From the NCBI GenBank assembly GCA_947379755.1, contig CANCOC010000006.1, forward strand, positions 1 through 64,000: 64,000 nt of DNA, in the 5' to 3' direction. The notes under the pieces are model-generated. The model saw only the letters and a list, made by a program, of their open reading frames with translations. It was not told the DNA's origin and did not search any database. Below, in pieces: positions 62,499 to 64,000 of the stretch (positions within the stretch are counted from its first letter, which is position 1; every line of letters begins with the position of its first letter). The translations under genes and the position numbers were made by a program. This DNA is from Alcaligenaceae bacterium. Lineage in GTDB: Bacteria; Pseudomonadota; Gammaproteobacteria; Burkholderiales; Burkholderiaceae_B.

Positions 62499-63050
62499 TT
62501 AAACCAGAGGGAACAGCCCGGAATAATGTGCACCCAGTGCGATCCCTGCGCTGGCAATCAGTGCCCAGACCGGATTGAGCCGGGTAAACAGCACAAAGGC
62601 CACATTGGCGGCAATCAGCAGGGGGGTCATCCACCCACGATAGGCGGCAATTGCGAGGTCTAGACCGCCTGCCAGAATCAGGCCAATTGCGACAGGCACC
62701 AGTGCGTCCTGAGCCAGTCTGAATCCAGCCGTGCCGGCGACCTTGCTGGTCAGGCGCCCGACCGTAAAGGCCAGCAGGCAGGCCGGCAGCAACATGGAGA
62801 ATGTTGCCACAAGCAATCCCGGCAAGCCTGCAACTTGCCAGCCCACCAGGCTCACAATCACTACGTTCGGACCCGGTGTAATTTGTGTGACGGCAAAGAG
62901 CTGCATAAAGGTGGCGTCATCCATCCACAGCAATACGTCCACCACCTGGTGACGCAGCGCAGGCAGGACTGCATTCATTCCACCAATCGCAATCAGCGAA
63001 ATCATTGAAAAGGTTCGCGCCAGCTGACCGAGAATGCCGGTTTCGATCAT
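62499..63050 (-). CDS. chromate transporter half, downstream gene of pair 2
   Basis: 183 aa from the ATG at 63050; the ORF is open further upstream but those residues lie inside the partner gene. CHR-domain pattern SLIAIGGMNAVLPALRHQVVDVLLWMDDATFMQLFAVTQITPGPNVVIVSLVGWQVAGLPG, with IGG and PGPNV motifs. It overlaps the partner gene by 4 bases (ATGA). Probably pairs with it as a two-subunit anion transporter. Confidence 0.85.
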   Translation of the reverse strand: MIETGILGQLARTFSMISLIAIGGMNAVLPALRHQVVDVLLWMDDATFMQLFAVTQITPGPNVVIVSLVGWQVAGLPGLLVATFSMLLPACLLAFTVGRLTSKVAGTAGFRLAQDALVPVAIGLILAGGLDLAIAAYRGWMTPLLIAANVAFVLFTRLNPVWALIASAGIALGAHYSGLFPLV

Positions 63051-63610
63051 TTTTTTCTTACCAGTATGGTGAGCATGACGGCGACGGGCACAAGAATCAG
63101 CACCACATAGACCAATGGCCAGCGCAGGACCAGGACGCTTGCAATTGCCAGACCAATGATGAGCCATCCAGCAATGCCGGGCTTAAGTTTGATGGCCATT
63201 TTGAGGCCGGTGGCGATGACCATGCCTGCGGCGGCGGCACCTGCCCCCGTCAGGGCAATGCTGACCGCGGGAAGATCAGAAAACCTGTTGTAGAGCATCG
63301 CGAGCGCCATCAGGATCAGAACCGGGAAAAGCATGATCCCCAGAACGCTGACCAGCGAACCCCTGACCCCTTGAAAGCGGTCACCGATGATCACGGAAGC
63401 GTTGACTACGTTTGCACCAGGCAGGACTTGCCCCATGCCGAGTACGGTTGCGTATTCTTTTTCGCTAAGCCACTGATATTTTTCAACAATGACGTGGCGA
63501 GCCATCACTGCTACTCCACCAAATCCCAGTACCCCGATGGTCGCAAAGCCCTTAAACAGCTCTGAAAGGGAGACGGTACGGGGAGCGGTGGCAGTCTTCA
63601 TTTTCGTCAT
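63047..63610 (-). CDS. chromate transporter half, upstream gene of pair 2
   Basis: 187 aa. CHR-domain pattern SELFKGFATIGVLGFGGVAVMARHVIVEKYQWLSEKEYATVLGMGQVLPGANVVNASVIIGDRFQG; here PGANVVN takes the place of the usual PGPxxxN, so Ala replaces Pro. About six helices. Role as in pair 1 at 26.9-28 kb, from which the sequence differs clearly, so the two pairs are not recent copies. Confidence 0.85.
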   Translation of the reverse strand: MTKMKTATAPRTVSLSELFKGFATIGVLGFGGVAVMARHVIVEKYQWLSEKEYATVLGMGQVLPGANVVNASVIIGDRFQGVRGSLVSVLGIMLFPVLILMALAMLYNRFSDLPAVSIALTGAGAAAAGMVIATGLKMAIKLKPGIAGWLIIGLAIASVLVLRWPLVYVVLILVPVAVMLTILVRKK

Positions 63611-63643
63611 GCGTGGTCGGGTGGCTGTCTATTGCAAAGCGCG

Positions 63644-63895
63644 CTAACGGATATCCCGGGACTCGACATCTGTCACGTCGGCGGGCCGTAAAGAACCTTT
63701 TTCCTGTACGGCTTTGCGACGCGACTGGCGCGTCATCCAGTATTCTTTCATCGCGAATGGTTTGCCACGGATCGCAGAGGCGACCACGAGTACCAAAATC
63801 GCCAATACGGTCGAAATTGTAAAAATGACCGCCATCGCCAGGCCAACCAGGGCAAGCAGTCCGAAAATCACTGCGCGTACGATACGTTGAATCAA
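63644..63895 (-). CDS. small membrane protein of unknown function
   Basis: 83 aa from a TTG at 63895 with GAGA upstream; no ATG fits before the hydrophobic stretch. A long N-terminal membrane segment (about residues 6-40, possibly a hairpin) leads to a basic cytoplasmic tail KPFAMKEYWMTRQSRRKAVQEKG. No family recognised. Leftward, just upstream of the chromate pair and divergent from mrp. Confidence 0.6.
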   Translation of the reverse strand: MIQRIVRAVIFGLLALVGLAMAVIFTISTVLAILVLVVASAIRGKPFAMKEYWMTRQSRRKAVQEKGSLRPADVTDVESRDIR

Positions 63896-63959
63896 AGTGG
63901 TTATCTCTAGTTACCTGGCCCGTAAAAGCCAGGATTATCAGTCACAACAGGAATATGAA

Positions 63960-64000
63960 ATGAGTGTAACGCTAGCAGACGTGCGCAAGACGCTGGAAAC
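63960..64000 (+). CDS. Mrp/ApbC iron-sulfur carrier, N-terminal start (runs off the window)
   Basis: ATG at 63960 with CAGGAA upstream; the 13 visible codons give MSVTLADVRKTLE, the kind of helix that opens Mrp/ApbC P-loop proteins (start of the MIP18-like domain). mrp next to metG is a common linkage. Too short for certainty, and the P-loop is outside the window. Confidence 0.55.
   Translation, partial: MSVTLADVRKTLE

Noticed and set aside
1-64000. CRISPR array, prophage or complete insertion sequence
   Set aside because: No regularly spaced direct repeats, integrase, transposase or phage structural genes were seen in any frame.

Overview
The window reads as a chromosomal segment of a betaproteobacterium, most likely family Alcaligenaceae (relatives of Bordetella, Achromobacter, Advenella). 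The reasons are four intact orphan Bug/TctC-type periplasmic receptors plus one remnant, CaiB/BaiF, BKACE and TRAP catabolic genes, the divergent rplU/ispB pair, and the ffh/ccsA-like/PP0621/ampD block. No prophage, complete insertion sequence or CRISPR array was found. By eye, base composition is moderately GC-rich at both ends (ispB; ffh to metG) and clearly more AT-rich in roughly 29.7-51 kb.

Layout. 0-7.3 kb: rplU start, ispB, a beta-lactamase-fold serine hydrolase, a GST, a methyltransferase, a RodZ-like membrane regulator, a Bug receptor and a DUF3300 protein. 7.35-17.75 kb: a two-block catabolic region. Block one is a 3-hydroxyacyl-CoA-dehydrogenase-like enzyme, BKACE, Bug and M20 amidohydrolase, closed by a strong terminator. 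Block two is TRAP small and large permeases with no DctP, a small membrane protein, Bug, SDR, quinone oxidoreductase-like enzyme and a PPOX flavoprotein. 17.8-29.7 kb: alkaline phosphatase with a coupled partner, panE, DUF1622, an OafA/SGNH acyltransferase, a thiolase with its OB-fold/Zn-ribbon partner, Bug, a split chromate transporter, an FMN alpha-hydroxyacid oxidase and a glycine/tyrosine-rich exported protein.

29.7-38.2 kb: an ABC transporter of the 2-aminoethylphosphonate (PhnSTU-like) type downstream of an agmatinase-family ureohydrolase, divergent from a LysR regulator, then a tyrosine phosphatase, an exported adenosine deaminase-like protein and a short winged-helix protein. 38.4-52.9 kb: LprI-like and YXWGXW exported proteins, a ThDP decarboxylase with an exported amidohydrolase, divergent metE/metR, cobalt-type nitrile hydratase (beta and alpha), GNAT, a lipoprotein 5'-nucleotidase, a GST, a Bug remnant and a CaiB/BaiF CoA-transferase. 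53-64 kb: housekeeping genes: tRNA-Leu(CAA), htpG behind a sigma-32-type promoter, ampD, PP0621, a CcsA-like protein, ffh, trmB, thiS, tRNA-Gly(CCC), trhO, metG, a second split chromate transporter, a small membrane protein and the start of mrp/apbC.

The most interesting parts are the catabolic island at 7.35-17.75 kb (DctP-less TRAP genes mixed with Bug receptors and a membrane protein I do not recognise), the coupling of an AEP-type ABC transporter to an agmatinase-family enzyme, and a cobalt-type nitrile hydratase without its usual activator gene. All functional assignments come from reading motifs and gene order; no database search was run.
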